Origin: Promicromonospora sukumoe 327MFSha3.1 | GTDB lineage: Bacteria > Actinomycetota > Actinomycetes > Actinomycetales > Cellulomonadaceae | Length of the DNA: 64,000 nt | Reading direction: 5' to 3' | Assembly (NCBI RefSeq): GCF_000385135.1 | Contig: NZ_ARQM01000012.1 | Location: 310,001-374,000 of the forward strand | Part shown: positions 1-7,089 of the stretch, piece by piece | Layout of the letters: every line of letters starts with the position of its first letter | Position numbering within the stretch: the stretch's first letter is position 1 | Notes under the pieces: model-generated | Seen by the model: only the letters and a program-made list of their open reading frames with translations | What the model was told of the DNA's origin: nothing | Databases searched by the model: none | Made by a program: the position numbers and the translations under genes

Positions 1-1226
1 ACATCGACGGGCTGTCGGGGCTGTTCGTGGTCCAGGCCGGGCACGGCCGCCGGGTGCTCGCCGAGGCGGCCGCCGCGCAGGCGGGCGAGCTGGCGTTCTT
101 CCCGCTGTGGTCGTTCGCGCACCCGCCGGCCATCGACCTGGCCGAACGGCTCGCCGGTCTGGCCCCGGGCGACCTGAACCGCGTGTTCTTCACGACCGGC
201 GGCTCCGAGGCCGTGGAGACGGCGTTCAAGCTGGCCAAGCAGTACTGGAGGCTGGAGGGCCGACCCGGCAAGTACAAGGTGATCTCGCGGAACATCGCCT
301 ACCACGGCACCACGCACGGCGCGCTGTCCCTGACGGGCCTGCCGGGCCTCAAGGCGCCGTTCGAGCCGCTGGTGCCGGGCGCGTTCAAGGTGCCGAACAC
401 CGACATCTACCGGGCGTCCGAGGACCTGCGCGACGACCCGAAGGCGTTCGGCCGGTGGGCCGCGGACCAGATCGAGGTGCTCATCGAGACGGAGGGCCCG
501 GACTCGGTGGCCGCCGTCTTCCTGGAGCCCGTGCAGAACGCGGGCGGCTGCTTCCCGCCCCCGCCGGGGTACTTCGAGCGGGTGCGCGAGATCTGCGACC
601 GGCACGACGTGCTGCTGGTCTCCGACGAGGTGATCTGCGCGTTCGGCAGGATCGGCTCGATCTTCGCGTGCGACGACTTCGGCTACGTGCCCGACATGAT
701 CACGTGCGCCAAGGGCATGGCGTCGGGCTACTCCCCGATCGGCGCCTGCCTGGTCTCGGACCGGGTGTTCGAGCCGTTCGCCCACGGCTCGACGACGTTC
801 GCGCACGGGTACACGTTCGGCGGGCATCCGGTGTCGGCGGCGGTAGCCATGGCGAACCTCGACCTCTTCGACGAGGAGGACCTGACCGGGCGGGTCAAGG
901 AGAACGCACCCGCGTTCCGGTCCACCCTGGAGCGGCTGTACGACCTGCCGATCGTGGGCGACGTGCGCGGCGCCGGGTACTTCTACGCGATCGAGCTCGT
1001 CCGCGACAAGGCCACCCGGGAGACGTTCTCGGGCGACGACGCCGAGCGGCTGCTGCGCGGGTTCCTCACCCCGGCGCTGTTCGAGGCAGGCCTGTACTGC
1101 CGCGCCGACGACCGCGGCGACCCGGTGGTGCAGCTCGCCCCGCCGCTGACGATCGGGCAGCCGGAGTTCGACGAGATCGAGCAGATCCTGCGCGGGGTGC
1201 TGAGCGAGGCGTGGACGCGGCTGTGA
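1..1226 (+). CDS. Class III aminotransferase, PLP-dependent (5' truncated by window edge)
   Basis: The frame is open from the first bases of the window (codons from base 3 read IDGLSGLFVVQAGHGRR), so the true start lies upstream and the GTG at 27 is internal. Class III aminotransferases move an amino group from an amine or omega-amino acid to pyruvate or 2-oxoglutarate using PLP in the cytosol. Visible family marks are the TTGGSEAVETAFKLAKQYW helix that binds the PLP phosphate, the DEVICAFGR motif whose Asp contacts the pyridine nitrogen, and the Schiff-base Lys in TCAKGMASGYSP (codon 711-713). The glycine-rich C-terminal half is complete to the stop. The family includes putrescine, beta-alanine and taurine pyruvate aminotransferases, and the substrate cannot be assigned from sequence. 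It converges on the aldo/keto reductase over a palindrome at 1265-1339. Confidence 0.9.
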   Translation, partial: IDGLSGLFVVQAGHGRRVLAEAAAAQAGELAFFPLWSFAHPPAIDLAERLAGLAPGDLNRVFFTTGGSEAVETAFKLAKQYWRLEGRPGKYKVISRNIAYHGTTHGALSLTGLPGLKAPFEPLVPGAFKVPNTDIYRASEDLRDDPKAFGRWAADQIEVLIETEGPDSVAAVFLEPVQNAGGCFPPPPGYFERVREICDRHDVLLVSDEVICAFGRIGSIFACDDFGYVPDMITCAKGMASGYSPIGACLVSDRVFEPFAHGSTTFAHGYTFGGHPVSAAVAMANLDLFDEEDLTGRVKENAPAFRSTLERLYDLPIVGDVRGAGYFYAIELVRDKATRETFSGDDAERLLRGFLTPALFEAGLYCRADDRGDPVVQLAPPLTIGQPEFDEIEQILRGVLSEAWTRL

Positions 1227-1264
1227 CGGGGCGTGGGGCGTGGTCGGCGCTCCGCCCGGGTCGG

Positions 1265-1339
1265 AGGTGCGCTTCTACCCAGTCATTGGGCCCGGAACTG
1301 GCGCGTTTTCGGGCTTAATCGCTGGGTAGAAGCGCACCT
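1265..1339. terminator. Long palindrome between convergent genes (copy 1 of a shared repeat)
   Basis: Perfect 18-bp arms AGGTGCGCTTCTACCCAG at 1265-1282 and its complement at 1322-1339 enclose an imperfect inner stem (ATTGGGCCCG against CGGGCTTAAT). It sits between the 3' ends of the aminotransferase and the aldo/keto reductase, the position expected of a bidirectional terminator, but has no U-tract. The outer arm recurs at 16501-16578. Confidence 0.6.
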
Positions 1340-1356
1340 TCCAGGTCAGCCCGGGG

Positions 1357-2388
1357 TCAGGCCGCCGCCGCGCGCTGTTCCGTCGGGCGGCGGCGCAGGG
1401 TCGCCTGCTGGATGGCCGGCGGGTCGTAGGCCATGTCGAGGCGGCTGACGTCCGTGCCGGGCGGGACGATCGCGTCGATCCGATCGAGGACCTCGTCGCT
1501 CAGGCTGACCTCGGCGCCGGCGAGCGCGCTGTCGAGGTGCTCCATGGTGCGCGGCCCGATGATCGCGGACGTGACGCCCGGGTGCGCGATCGCGAACGCC
1601 ATCGCGAGGTGGTTCAGCGGCATCCCGGCCTCCTCGGCGACGGGGATGAGCTGCTCGACGACGTCGAGCCGCCGCTCGTCCTGCAGGTGCTTGAACCCGT
1701 ACTGCGCCCGGTGGGCGTCGCTGGTGCGCCCCTTGCGGTACCTGCCGGTGAGCATGCCCCCGGCCAGCGGGCTCCACACCAGCGTGCCCATGCCGTACTG
1801 CTGGGCCACGGGCAGCACGTCGCGCTCGATGCCCCGGTTCAGGATCGAGTACGGCGGCTGCTCGGTGCGGAACCGCTCCAGGCCGCGCCGCTCGGCGACC
1901 CACTGCGCCTGGACGATGTCGGCGGCGGGCATGGTGGACGAGCCGATGGCGCGGACCTTGCCCGAGTTGATCAGGTAGGTCAGCGCAGCGAGCGTGTCCT
2001 CCACGTCGGTGTCCGGGTCGGGCCGGTGGATCTGGTAGAGGTCGATGTGGTCCGTGCCGAGGCGGCGCAGGGAGTTCTCGACCTCGGCGATGATCCAGCG
2101 CCGGGAGTTGCCGCGGTGGTTGGGGTCGTCGCTCATGGGCAGGTGCACCTTGGTGGCCAGCACGACGTCGTCGCGCCGGCCCTTCAGCGCCTTGCCCACG
2201 ATCTCCTCGGACTCGCCCCGCGAGTAGGCGTCGGCCGTGTCGATGAAGTTGATGCCCGCGTCGAGGGCCTTGTGGATGATCTTGACGGACTCGTCGTGGT
2301 CGGGGTTGCCGATCGCGCCGAACATCATCGCGCCGAGCGCGTAGGGGCTGACCTTGATGCCGGTCCGGCCGAGGCTGCGGTAGTGCAT
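1357..2388 (-). CDS. Aldo/keto reductase
   Basis: A 343-residue NAD(P)H-dependent oxidoreductase of the AKR superfamily, a soluble TIM barrel that reduces aldehydes or ketones. The catalytic tetrad can be read: Asp in FIDTADAYSRGESEE, the following Tyr, Lys in VLATKVHLPM and His in LYQIHRPDPD. The C-terminal cofactor segment SAIIGPRTMEHLDSAL is present. Length and N-terminus (MHYRSLGRTGIKVS) fit the YajO/Tas-like subgroup of about 320-350 residues. It is divergent from a TetR-family regulator, with a 14-bp-arm palindrome at 2453-2488 between them, so TetR control is likely. The substrate is unknown. Confidence 0.9.
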   Translation of the reverse strand: MHYRSLGRTGIKVSPYALGAMMFGAIGNPDHDESVKIIHKALDAGINFIDTADAYSRGESEEIVGKALKGRRDDVVLATKVHLPMSDDPNHRGNSRRWIIAEVENSLRRLGTDHIDLYQIHRPDPDTDVEDTLAALTYLINSGKVRAIGSSTMPAADIVQAQWVAERRGLERFRTEQPPYSILNRGIERDVLPVAQQYGMGTLVWSPLAGGMLTGRYRKGRTSDAHRAQYGFKHLQDERRLDVVEQLIPVAEEAGMPLNHLAMAFAIAHPGVTSAIIGPRTMEHLDSALAGAEVSLSDEVLDRIDAIVPPGTDVSRLDMAYDPPAIQQATLRRRPTEQRAAAA

Positions 2389-2452
2389 GGGGCCCTCCTG
2401 GGGTCGAGAGGTCTGGTGAGCGCACCGGCGATGCCATAGTCTGGAGCTAAGC

Positions 2453-2488
2453 GGAACGCTCTTCCAGAACTATATGGAAAGGCGTTCC
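2453..2488. promoter_or_regulatory. Palindromic operator between aldo/keto reductase and TetR gene
   Basis: The arms GGAACGCTCTTCCA (2453-2466) and TGGAAAGGCGTTCC (2475-2488) are complementary at 12 of 14 positions around an 8-bp AT-containing centre. It lies 24 bp upstream of the tetR GTG and 64 bp upstream of the reductase ATG, in a locally AT-richer stretch. TetR regulators commonly autoregulate and control a divergent gene through such a site. Confidence 0.65.
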
Positions 2489-2512
2489 GGTTAGCAACGG
2501 ATCGGGAGAGAA

Positions 2513-3085
2513 GTGACCCAGCACACAGAGCAGCGGCCGCTGCGCCGCGACGCGCAGCGCAACATCGACGCGCTGCTCGACGCCGCCAAGCAGGTCTTCG
2601 GCACGTCCGGCGTGGACGCGCCCGCCAAGGAGATCGCCGACCTCGCGGGTGTCGGCGTCGGCACGCTCTACCGGCACTTCCCCAAGCGGTCCGACCTGGT
2701 CAAGGCCGTGTTCCAGGCCGAGGTCGACGCCACCGCCGACGCCGCGCCCGCCCTGGCCGCCGAGCACGACCCCGTCGTCGCGCTGGAGAAGTGGCTCCAC
2801 CGGTACACCGAGTTCCTCGCGACCAAGCGCGGGCTCGCCTCCGCGCTGCACTCCGGCGACCCGACGTTCGACGCGCTGCCCGCCTACTTCATCGGCCGGC
2901 TCGGCCCCGCCGTCGGCTCCCTGCTCGACGCGGCCGCCGCGGCCGGCGCCATCCGCCCCGTGGCCAGCCCCAAGGACCTGCTCTACGCCGTGTCCAAGCT
3001 GTCGGTGACCATGAGCGACGAGGATCCCGAGCACGGCCGCCGCATGCTCGACCTGCTCGTCGACGGGCTGCGGTACCAGGCCTGA
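2513..3085 (+). CDS. TetR/AcrR family transcriptional regulator
   Basis: A 190-residue repressor-type protein. The N-terminal helix-turn-helix (about residues 14-60) is recognisable from RRDAQRNIDALLDAAKQVF, the recognition part IADLAGVGVGTLYRHF and the following PKRSDLVKAVF. The rest is an all-helical ligand-binding and dimerisation domain resembling the actinobacterial SbtR-like C-terminal type. The GTG start at 2513 follows CGGGAGAG with good spacing. It is divergent from the aldo/keto reductase and probably controls it and itself through the operator at 2453-2488. The ligand is unknown. Confidence 0.9.
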   Translation: MTQHTEQRPLRRDAQRNIDALLDAAKQVFGTSGVDAPAKEIADLAGVGVGTLYRHFPKRSDLVKAVFQAEVDATADAAPALAAEHDPVVALEKWLHRYTEFLATKRGLASALHSGDPTFDALPAYFIGRLGPAVGSLLDAAAAAGAIRPVASPKDLLYAVSKLSVTMSDEDPEHGRRMLDLLVDGLRYQA

Positions 3086-3152
3086 CCCCTCCCCTCCAGC
3101 ACGCACCGACGGTTCCGGACACCGGCGAGAGCCGTATAAGGTCGGCACCCAA

Positions 3153-3233
3153 TGGCGCGGGGCGCCGGGCACCTGTCCGGCTGAGATGCACCCGTGGAAC
3201 CTGATCTAGGTAGTGCTAGCGAAGGGAACGCCT
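3153..3233 (+). promoter_or_regulatory. TPP riboswitch (THI element)
   Basis: The conserved THI-box cores are present in order: GGCTGAGATGCACCCG, then GGAACCTGATCTAGGTAGTG, then CTAGCGAAGGGAACGC. P1 can form between GGCG near 3154 and CGCC near 3229. It ends two bases before the thiM ATG at 3235. The only good Shine-Dalgarno (AAGGGA, 3222-3227) is part of the conserved aptamer, so thiamine pyrophosphate binding would block translation directly. It controls thiM-thiE-thiD. Confidence 0.93.
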
Positions 3234-3234
3234 C

Positions 3235-4068
3235 ATGGGCTCAGTCCTGCCCGACGCCGTCGCGTCGGTCGTCACCGCGGTGCGCGACACCGCCCCACTG
3301 GTGCACTGCGTGACCAACGTCGTGGTCACGGGCTTCACCGCGAACATCCTGCTCGCCGCCGGCGCGGCACCGGCAATGGTCGCCGACCCCGAGGAGGCGC
3401 CCGTCATGGCCGGCGTCGCCGGCGGGCTGCTGATCAACCTCGGCACGATCGAGGGCGGCCAGGCCGACGGCATGCGGGCCGCCGTCGACGGCGCCACCGC
3501 CGCCGGTGTGCCCTGGGTGCTCGACCCCGTGGCCATCGGCGCGCTCCCGCTGCGCACCCGGCTCGCCGCCGAGCTGTTCGCCCGCGGCCCCGCCGTCGTG
3601 CGCGGCAACGGCTCCGAGATCCAGGCGCTCGCGGGCGGGGCCGGCGGCCGCGGCGTCGACTCCCTGGACACGCCCGACGGCGTGCGGGACGTCGCGCTCG
3701 GCCTGGCCCGGTCCTCCGGCGCCGTGATCGCCGTGAGCGGCGCGTCCGACCTGATCACCGACGGCGAGCGTGTCGTGCGCGTCCAGGCGGGCACCTCCCT
3801 GATGACGCGCGTGACCGGCGTCGGCTGCTCGCTCGGCGCGCTGGTCGCGGCGTGCGCCGCCGTCACCGAGGACCGCCTGCTCGCGGCCACGGCCGCGACG
3901 GCCTGGCTCTGCGTCGCCGCGGACCGCACGACGTCGGCCACGCCCGGCAGCTTCGCCGTCGAGCTGGTGGACCGCGTGTTCGACGTCGACGCCGAGGCGG
4001 TCGGGTTCGGGGCCGGCCTGCTGAACGAGCCTGCCGCCGGGGCCCAGCCTGCCCGGGCCCGCGCGTGA
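3235..4068 (+). CDS. thiM: Hydroxyethylthiazole kinase
   Basis: ThiM phosphorylates the thiazole alcohol 4-methyl-5-(2-hydroxyethyl)thiazole with ATP, salvaging the thiazole half of thiamine in the cytosol. The 277 residues match the family (about 260-275). Diagnostic segments are PLVHCVTNVVVTGFTANILL near the N-terminus, the GALPLRTRLAAELF substrate region, VRGNGSEIQAL, and the anion hole with its conserved Cys in TGVGCSLGALV. It is the first gene of a thiM-thiE-thiD operon directly behind a TPP riboswitch, and its stop overlaps the thiE GTG start, indicating translational coupling. There is no thiC or thiG nearby, so this locus is salvage plus condensation. Confidence 0.95.
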   Translation: MGSVLPDAVASVVTAVRDTAPLVHCVTNVVVTGFTANILLAAGAAPAMVADPEEAPVMAGVAGGLLINLGTIEGGQADGMRAAVDGATAAGVPWVLDPVAIGALPLRTRLAAELFARGPAVVRGNGSEIQALAGGAGGRGVDSLDTPDGVRDVALGLARSSGAVIAVSGASDLITDGERVVRVQAGTSLMTRVTGVGCSLGALVAACAAVTEDRLLAATAATAWLCVAADRTTSATPGSFAVELVDRVFDVDAEAVGFGAGLLNEPAAGAQPARARA

Positions 4069-4829
4069 GCGCCCGGATCCGTCTCGACCCGTCCGTCTAC
4101 CTCGTCACCGACACCCGGCAGTGCGGCGGCCCCGCCGGGGTCGTCGCCACGGTGGGCGCGGCGGTCGACGGCGGCGTCACCGCCGTCCAGCTCCGCGACC
4201 CGGCGGCGAGCACGCGCGAGCTCGTGGACCTCGGCCGCGCCCTGGTCACGCTGCTCCGGCCGCTCGGGGTGCCGCTGATCGTCGACGACCGGGTCGACGT
4301 CGCGCTCGCGATCGACGCCGACGGCGCCCACGTGGGCCAGCGCGACCTGGACCCCGTCTCGGCGCGCCGGCTGCTGGGCCCGGACCGGCACCTCGGGCTC
4401 AGCGTGAGCACGCCGGAGGAGGCGCGGGCGGTCGCGGACCTGCCGGCCGGCACGGTGGACCTGCTGGGCGTCGGGCCTGTGCGGCCCACCCTGACCAAGA
4501 CCGACGCCCGTGCGGCGATCGGCTTCGCACGGCTCGGCGTCGTCACGGCCGCCGCGCCGCTCCCCTGCGTGGCGATCGGCGGGCTGCGGGCCGCCGACGT
4601 CGCCGCGCTGCACGGGGCGGGGGCAGCCGGGAGCGCCGTGGTCTCCGCCGTCTGCGGCCGGCCCGACCCGGAAGCTGCGGCACGGGAGATCGCCCGGGCG
4701 TGGGCGGCTGTGCGCGGCGGGGCGGATGCGAGCGGCTCGAGTCAGGGCGGCTCGGGTCCGGGCGGCGACCCGACCGCCGAGCGCGCGCCGTCCGGCCGGC
4801 TCGGCGTGTCGGCGGGACCTGCGGCATGA
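4065..4829 (+). CDS. thiE: Thiamine-phosphate synthase
   Basis: ThiE condenses HMP pyrophosphate with thiazole phosphate to give thiamine monophosphate. The 254-residue protein starts at the GTG overlapping the thiM stop. Motifs of the TIM barrel are visible: YLVTDTRQC, GVTAVQLRDP, PLIVDDRVDVALAIDADGAH, VGQRDL, the phosphate loops GVGPVRPTLTKTDA and CVAIGGL, and AAGSAVVSAV. The last roughly 35 residues are a Gly/Ser/Ala-rich tail absent from most family members. The stop overlaps the thiD start by four bases (ATGA). Confidence 0.94.
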   Translation: MSARIRLDPSVYLVTDTRQCGGPAGVVATVGAAVDGGVTAVQLRDPAASTRELVDLGRALVTLLRPLGVPLIVDDRVDVALAIDADGAHVGQRDLDPVSARRLLGPDRHLGLSVSTPEEARAVADLPAGTVDLLGVGPVRPTLTKTDARAAIGFARLGVVTAAAPLPCVAIGGLRAADVAALHGAGAAGSAVVSAVCGRPDPEAAAREIARAWAAVRGGADASGSSQGGSGPGGDPTAERAPSGRLGVSAGPAA

Positions 4830-5752
4830 CCGGGTCGCACGCCGCGCCGTCCGCGGGAGCACGCACCAGGCTCACACCCGAAGCCGGACGACGCACCCGG
4901 CCGCCGGGGCACCCGGTCGTGGCGCTGACGATCGCCGGGTCGGACCCGTCCGGCGGCGCGGGGATCCAGGCCGACCTGAAGACCTTCGCGGCGCTCGGCG
5001 GCTACGGCTGCGCGGTGCTCACCGGGCTGACGGCGCAGTCGACCACCGGCGTGACGCAGGTGCACCCGGTGCCCGCCGACATGGTGCGCGCGCAGCTCGA
5101 CACGCTGTTCGCCGACGTCGCCGTGGACACGATCAAGATCGGCATGACCACGAACGCGGGCGTCGCGCGGGCGGTCGCCGCCGTCCTGCGCGACCTGCGG
5201 GCCGCCGGGCGGGCGCCGTTCGTGGTGCTCGACCCGGTGATGGTCGCGACGTCGGGCGACCGGCTGCTGGCACCCGACGCCGAGGCGGTGCTCCGCGACG
5301 AGCTGCTCCCCCTGGCCGACCTGGTCACGCCCAACCTGCCCGAGGCCGCCGTGCTGCTCGGCGTCGAACCGGCCCGCGACGGCCGTGCGGCGGCGGACCA
5401 GGCCCGGGCGCTGAGCGCGCTCGGGGAAGGGTTTGCGCTGGTCAAGGGCGGGCACCTCGACTCGGCGGAGTCGGTCGACCACCTCGCGGGTCCCGGCCTG
5501 GACGGCGCCGTCGCCCTGACCGCGCCCCGCGTGCCGACCCGGAACACCCACGGCACGGGCTGCACGCTGAGCTCGGCCTGCGCCGTCCTGCGGCCGGTGC
5601 ACGACGGCTGGGAGCCGGCGGTCCGCGCCGCCAAGGAGTACCTGACCGGGGCGCTGCGCGCCGCGGACGACCTCGTCGTCGGCGGAACGGGGACGGCGTC
5701 GGGTCCGTGGCGGGGCCACGGGCCGGTGCACCACGGCTTCGCGGCCCGCTGA
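4826..5752 (+). CDS. thiD: Hydroxymethylpyrimidine/phosphomethylpyrimidine kinase
   Basis: ThiD phosphorylates HMP and then HMP phosphate to HMP pyrophosphate, the pyrimidine donor for ThiE. The ribokinase-fold protein of 308 residues shows VALTIAGSDPSGGAGIQADL, CAVLTGLTAQSTTGV, FVVLDPVMVATSGDRLL, LVTPNLPEAAVLLG and the anion-hole motif NTHGTGCTLSSACA with the conserved Cys. The first roughly 30 residues form an extra Arg/Thr-rich leader before the fold begins. Alternative start codons exist, but the ATGA overlap with thiE supports 4826. It is the last gene of the riboswitch-controlled operon and ends on a 32-bp perfect palindrome. Confidence 0.95.
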   Translation: MTGSHAAPSAGARTRLTPEAGRRTRPPGHPVVALTIAGSDPSGGAGIQADLKTFAALGGYGCAVLTGLTAQSTTGVTQVHPVPADMVRAQLDTLFADVAVDTIKIGMTTNAGVARAVAAVLRDLRAAGRAPFVVLDPVMVATSGDRLLAPDAEAVLRDELLPLADLVTPNLPEAAVLLGVEPARDGRAAADQARALSALGEGFALVKGGHLDSAESVDHLAGPGLDGAVALTAPRVPTRNTHGTGCTLSSACAVLRPVHDGWEPAVRAAKEYLTGALRAADDLVVGGTGTASGPWRGHGPVHHGFAAR

Positions 5753-5771
5753 TCCCGGGACGGGACCGGGA

Positions 5772-5845
5772 GATCCCCTTTGAGGCCTAAGTTTCTTCGC
5801 TTTGAGTTGTCCGAAAGCGAAGAAACTTAGGCCTCAAAGGGGATC
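5772..5845. terminator. 32-bp perfect palindrome between thiD and dxr
   Basis: The arms 5772-5803 and 5814-5845 are exactly complementary over 32 bp (outer end GATCCCCTTTGAGGCC) with a 10-nt loop. It lies between convergent thiD and dxr, so it can end transcripts from both sides. Its AT content exceeds its surroundings. There is no U-tract after the stem in either direction. Confidence 0.7.
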
Positions 5846-5882
5846 GGCCCCAGCCGGACGATCAGCCGGACCAGCCCCCGCG

Positions 5883-7052
5883 TCAGACCGACTTCAGGAT
5901 CTCCGCCGCCCGCGCCCGCGCCCAGGCGTCCGCCTCCAGGACACCCTCGACCGAGCCCGCATCGCCCGCCCCGGCCGACGCGTGCGCCTCCACGACGGCG
6001 GCCACGGTGTCGACGATGTCGAGGAACCCGATCGTGCCGTCGTGGAACGCGTCCACGCACACCTCGTTCGCGGCGTTGTAGACCGCGGGGTGGGTGCCCC
6101 CGGCTTCTCCGACCTGGCGCGCCAGCCGCACGGCGGGGAACGCGTCGTCGTCCAGGGGCAGGAACTCCCAGCTCGCCGCCTGCGTCCAGTCGATGCCGAC
6201 GTCGACGTCGGGCAGCCGGTCCGGCCAGGACAGGCCGAGCGCGATCGGCACGAGCATCCGCGGCGGCCCGGCCTGCGCGATCGTAGAGCCGTCGACGAAC
6301 TCGACCATGGAGTGGATCATCTGCTGCGGGTGCACCACGACGTCGATGGCGCTGAACGGCAGGTCGAACAGGAGGTGCGCCTCGATCACCTCGAGCCCCT
6401 TGTTGACCAGCGTCGCCGAGTTGGTGGTGACCACGCGGCCCATCGCGAAGTTGGGGTGCCGCAGGGCCTGGGCGGGGGTCACGTCGCGCAGCTCGTCCCG
6501 CGAGCGCCCCCGGAACGGCCCGCCGCTCGCGGTCACCACGAGCTTGCGCACCTCGGACGACGCCCCCGAGCGGAGCGACTGCGCGATGGCCGAGTGCTCG
6601 GAGTCCACGGGCACGATCTGGCCCTCGCGCCGCACCGCGGCCTTGACCAGGGCGCCGCCCACCACGAGCGACTCCTTGTTCGCCAGCGCCAGGGTCGAGT
6701 CCGCGGCCAGCGCGGCCAGGGTGGGGCGCAGCCCGACCGAGCCGGTGATGCCGTTGAGCACCACGTCGCTGCCCCGGCCCGCCACCTCGGTGGCGGCGTC
6801 CGGCCCGGTGAGCACCTCGACGCCGTCCGCCCCCGCCTCGCGCAGGAGCGTGGTCAGCGCGGGGCCCGAGGCCGGGTCGGCGACCGCGACGGCGCGGACG
6901 CCGAGCGTGGCCGCCTGGCTCGCGAGCAGCGGCAGGTCCGAGCCGCCCGCGGACAGGGCGTCCACGCGGAACCGCTCGGGGTTGCGCCCGATGACGTCGA
7001 TGGCCTGCGTGCCGATGGAACCGGTGGAGCCCAGAAGGGTGACGCTTCGCAT
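5883..7052 (-). CDS. dxr: 1-deoxy-D-xylulose 5-phosphate reductoisomerase
   Basis: Dxr converts DXP to 2-C-methyl-D-erythritol 4-phosphate with NADPH and a divalent metal, the committed step of the MEP isoprenoid pathway. All 389 residues are in the usual range. The NADPH-binding GSTGSIGTQAIDVIGRNP starts at residue 9, followed by ALANKESLVVGG, the metal/substrate region PVDSEHSAIAQSL, the phosphate loop TASGGPFRGRSRDEL and HPNFAMG. In many actinobacteria dxr lies just beyond rlmN/cdsA and is followed by an M50 protease and ispG. Here it has the same strand as rlmN but is separated from it by a 13-kb accessory block, and thiamine genes lie downstream. Confidence 0.96.
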   Translation of the reverse strand: MRSVTLLGSTGSIGTQAIDVIGRNPERFRVDALSAGGSDLPLLASQAATLGVRAVAVADPASGPALTTLLREAGADGVEVLTGPDAATEVAGRGSDVVLNGITGSVGLRPTLAALAADSTLALANKESLVVGGALVKAAVRREGQIVPVDSEHSAIAQSLRSGASSEVRKLVVTASGGPFRGRSRDELRDVTPAQALRHPNFAMGRVVTTNSATLVNKGLEVIEAHLLFDLPFSAIDVVVHPQQMIHSMVEFVDGSTIAQAGPPRMLVPIALGLSWPDRLPDVDVGIDWTQAASWEFLPLDDDAFPAVRLARQVGEAGGTHPAVYNAANEVCVDAFHDGTIGFLDIVDTVAAVVEAHASAGAGDAGSVEGVLEADAWARARAAEILKSV

Positions 7053-7089
7053 GGGCCCATCCTGTCAGCCCGGCACGGCCCGGCCGACG

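Noticed and set aside
5765-5850. The long thiD-dxr palindrome as a transposon end or miniature inverted-repeat element
   Set aside because: No target duplication or body between arms is visible; the loop is only 10 nt. A terminator-type role fits better.
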